A stretch of 5,131 nt of DNA from Elusimicrobiota bacterium (GTDB lineage Bacteria > Elusimicrobiota > Elusimicrobia > UBA1565 > UBA9628): contig JAGWJU010000106.1 in assembly GCA_028865585.1 (NCBI GenBank), forward strand, positions 1 to 5,131, given 5' to 3'. Positions 3,944 through 5,131 of this stretch are shown here, one piece after another; positions within the stretch are counted from its first letter, which is position 1, and the number at the start of each line of letters is the position of its first letter. The notes beneath the pieces were generated by a model that did no database searches, was not told the origin of the DNA, and was given only the letters and a program-made list of their open reading frames with translations. Position numbers and translations under genes: made by a program.

Positions 3944-4978
3944 ATGGCCAGCGCGTTCTTGTCGGAAAAAACACCCATTCTCCTGGCAGCTACGGCCCTT
4001 CTCAGCGCCAGCGGCTCAGCGCTTCTGGCGCGCTACGGCAATTCAGTAGGCATTTTCGACGTTCCCAATCAGCGCAGCTCCCACGCCATCCCCACGCCGC
4101 GGACGGGCGGAATCGGAATGTTCGCCGCGCTGGCGCTGGCGGCCTTGGCCGCTTGGTTTTGGAGCGGGCTTCGGCCGCCTCCGCGGCAAGAAGAGTGGCT
4201 CTGCGCCGTCGGCGCGGCTTTTTTTCTGCTCGGGCTTTGCGAGGACATCCTTCAGCTTTCCGAAAAGCTCCGGCTGATCATTCAAACGCTATTGGCCTTG
4301 ACGGCGGCATTTTTCGGGCCGCGAATCGCCTCCGCGGCGCTCCCCGGCGCGTCAATCGCGCTTGCGCCGCCGGCGGCCGCGGCCCTGACCGCATTCTGGT
4401 ACGTCGGCTTCGTCAATATATTTAATTTCCTGGACGGCCTAGACGGCTACGCGGCGGGAGAAGCCCTCTGCGCCGGCGTTTTCATCGCCGCGCTTTCCGG
4501 TTCCGCCCGGCCGCTTTTCATCTCGGCCGCGGCGGCGGGTTTTCTTATTTTCAACTTCAAGCCCGCGCGCCTGTTCATGGGGGACGGCGGCAGCTATTTT
4601 TTGGGCTTTCTGCTCGCGGCTTCCTGCGTGGCCGGTTCGCAGGAAAGCGGCGTTCCCTTCGCGGCCTTCCTTTTGGTCCTGGGCTCCTTTATCGTCGACT
4701 CCGCCGTAACGCTGGCCAAGCGCATCGCCCGGGGCGAGCCCTGGATGAAGGCGCATCGTTCGCATTACTATCAACGGCTCACGGACTTGGGCTTTGGCCA
4801 CGCGCGGATTGCGCTGATGAACATGGGTCTGACGGCGCTTTTAGGCATCAGCGCGCTGGCTTACATCCGCGGCGGAGCATGTTTTAAATGGCTCGTTCTC
4901 ATCGGCTGGGCGGCGGCTTTCGCCGGCCTCGTCGGGCTTATCGAAAGGGCCTTCCGGATCAAGGCCGCAAAATTTTGA
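3944..4978 (+). CDS. Polyprenyl-phosphate sugar-1-phosphate transferase (MraY/WecA family, glycosyltransferase family 4)
   Basis: This 344-residue integral membrane enzyme should transfer a HexNAc-1-phosphate from a UDP-sugar to undecaprenyl phosphate on the cytoplasmic face, the first step of O-antigen, capsule or related glycan assembly. Motifs in order: VGIFDVPNQRSSHAIPTPRT then GGIGMF (35-60), the usual N-terminal D-x-PN-x-RSSH-x-x-PTPR-GG signature; GLCEDILQL (97-105), the site of the Mg-binding DD pair, here Glu100-Asp101; NIFNFLDGLDGYA (158-170), with Asp164 and Asp167; PARLFMGDGGSYFLGF (207-222), with Asp214; and AHRSHYYQRL (270-279), the C-terminal basic sugar-recognition loop. About ten or eleven membrane segments are apparent, and the length fits WecA/WbpL-type enzymes rather than MraY of peptidoglycan synthesis. 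The first catalytic Asp being Glu is unusual. It is followed after 18 nt by another envelope gene. Substrate sugar cannot be read from sequence. Confidence 0.9.
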   Translation: MASAFLSEKTPILLAATALLSASGSALLARYGNSVGIFDVPNQRSSHAIPTPRTGGIGMFAALALAALAAWFWSGLRPPPRQEEWLCAVGAAFFLLGLCEDILQLSEKLRLIIQTLLALTAAFFGPRIASAALPGASIALAPPAAAALTAFWYVGFVNIFNFLDGLDGYAAGEALCAGVFIAALSGSARPLFISAAAAGFLIFNFKPARLFMGDGGSYFLGFLLAASCVAGSQESGVPFAAFLLVLGSFIVDSAVTLAKRIARGEPWMKAHRSHYYQRLTDLGFGHARIALMNMGLTALLGISALAYIRGGACFKWLVLIGWAAAFAGLVGLIERAFRIKAAKF

Positions 4979-4984
4979 TAAAAT
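4976..4984 (+). promoter_or_regulatory. Extended -10 element overlapping the transferase stop codon
   Basis: TG-A-TAAAAT contains the TGA stop of the upstream gene (4976-4978) as its TG-n extension, followed by a 5/6 -10 hexamer (4979-4984). The next ATG is 12 nt downstream, giving a leader of ~5 nt. No convincing -35 exists. The bases are partly dictated by the stop codon, so chance is a real alternative. Confidence 0.33.
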
Positions 4985-4996
4985 GACGCGATTCCC

Positions 4997-5131
4997 ATGG
5001 AACAGGCCGTACCCAAGTTTCGGCGCCTTTTTGTCGTCTGCCTTGACGTTTCGATCGTTTCGGCCAGCCTGATCCTGGCCTTCCTGTTCCGATTCGGGCT
5101 CCACGGCATGGCTCCGGAATGGCCTCTGTGC
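4997..5131 (+). CDS. Membrane protein of polysaccharide synthesis, N-terminal part (3' end outside window)
   Basis: Forty-five codons are visible and the frame is open to the last base. The start is bounded by an in-frame TAA at 4979-4981, so ATG 4997 is the first possible ATG; no Shine-Dalgarno precedes it. The sequence is a short basic head (KFRRLF), then a membrane helix (VVCLDVSIVSASLILAFLF) with an internal Asp, then RFG. The pattern hydrophobic-D-x-x-x-x-x-x-x-(A)-x-hydrophobic-RFG is shared by two envelope families: FlaA1/CapD/WbpM-type nucleotide-sugar 4,6-dehydratases with an N-terminal membrane domain, and WbaP/WcaJ-type undecaprenyl-phosphate sugar transferases. The neighbouring WecA-type gene favours the former, because that enzyme would supply a modified UDP-HexNAc. 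The choice cannot be settled from 45 residues. Confidence 0.6.
   Translation, partial: MEQAVPKFRRLFVVCLDVSIVSASLILAFLFRFGLHGMAPEWPLC

Noticed and set aside
4439..4801. 120-codon open frame on - inside the transferase gene
   Set aside because: Charged low-complexity translation antisense to conserved WecA-family motifs; a shadow frame.
4983..5073. ATG at 4983 as start of the last gene
   Set aside because: It is in another frame, which stops within about 30 codons, and gives no membrane helix; ATG 4997 stays open and gives a sensible N-terminus.

Overview
The window looks like chromosomal DNA from a GC-rich Gram-negative bacterium. The grounds are a predicted lipoprotein with a signal peptide, and a polyprenyl-phosphate sugar-1-phosphate transferase followed by the start of another envelope polysaccharide gene. 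The lineage cannot be fixed from sequence alone. An uncultivated phylum such as Elusimicrobiota or Omnitrophota is possible, but that is a guess. The first ~650 bases are visibly more AT-rich than the rest, which suggests a different origin for the gene there.

Layout: (1) 1-501 (+) is the C-terminal part of a DUF3800-family protein, AT-rich and probably accessory. (2) 502-683 is a convergent gap with a perfect 11-bp hairpin. (3) 684-1589 (-) encodes a putative lipoprotein with an extremely arginine-rich tail. (4) 1685-2197 (+) is a toxin-antitoxin locus of the RelE/HigB-like type (COG3657-like toxin, HI1420-type antidote). It has a near-consensus promoter with a palindromic operator-like site and an intact antitoxin. 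The toxin gene appears to have lost its middle through an out-of-frame internal deletion. (5) 2179-2842 (-) is a second, apparently intact toxin-antitoxin pair (Gp49/HigB-like toxin, XRE antitoxin). The two antitoxin genes converge and overlap by 19 bp. (6) 2970-3743 (+) encodes an unrecognised multi-pass membrane protein with a Pro/Asp linker and a C-terminal winged-helix-like domain. (7) 3744-3943 is a striking non-coding array of TATATATG octamers and G/C runs with inverted repeats. (8) 3944-4978 (+) is a MraY/WecA-family transferase, followed after 18 nt by the start of a membrane protein of polysaccharide synthesis (4997 to the window end).

How the genes work together: the two toxin-antitoxin loci form a small accessory island between a lipoprotein gene and envelope genes. 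The last two genes probably begin a glycan (O-antigen, capsule or exopolysaccharide) cluster in which the transferase starts the lipid-linked chain. A theme runs through the window. Genes that open a transcription unit have a -10-like hexamer only 6-17 nt before the start codon and no Shine-Dalgarno site, whereas the two second-in-operon antitoxin genes have clear GGAGG sites. This suggests leaderless or very-short-leader mRNAs are common in this organism.
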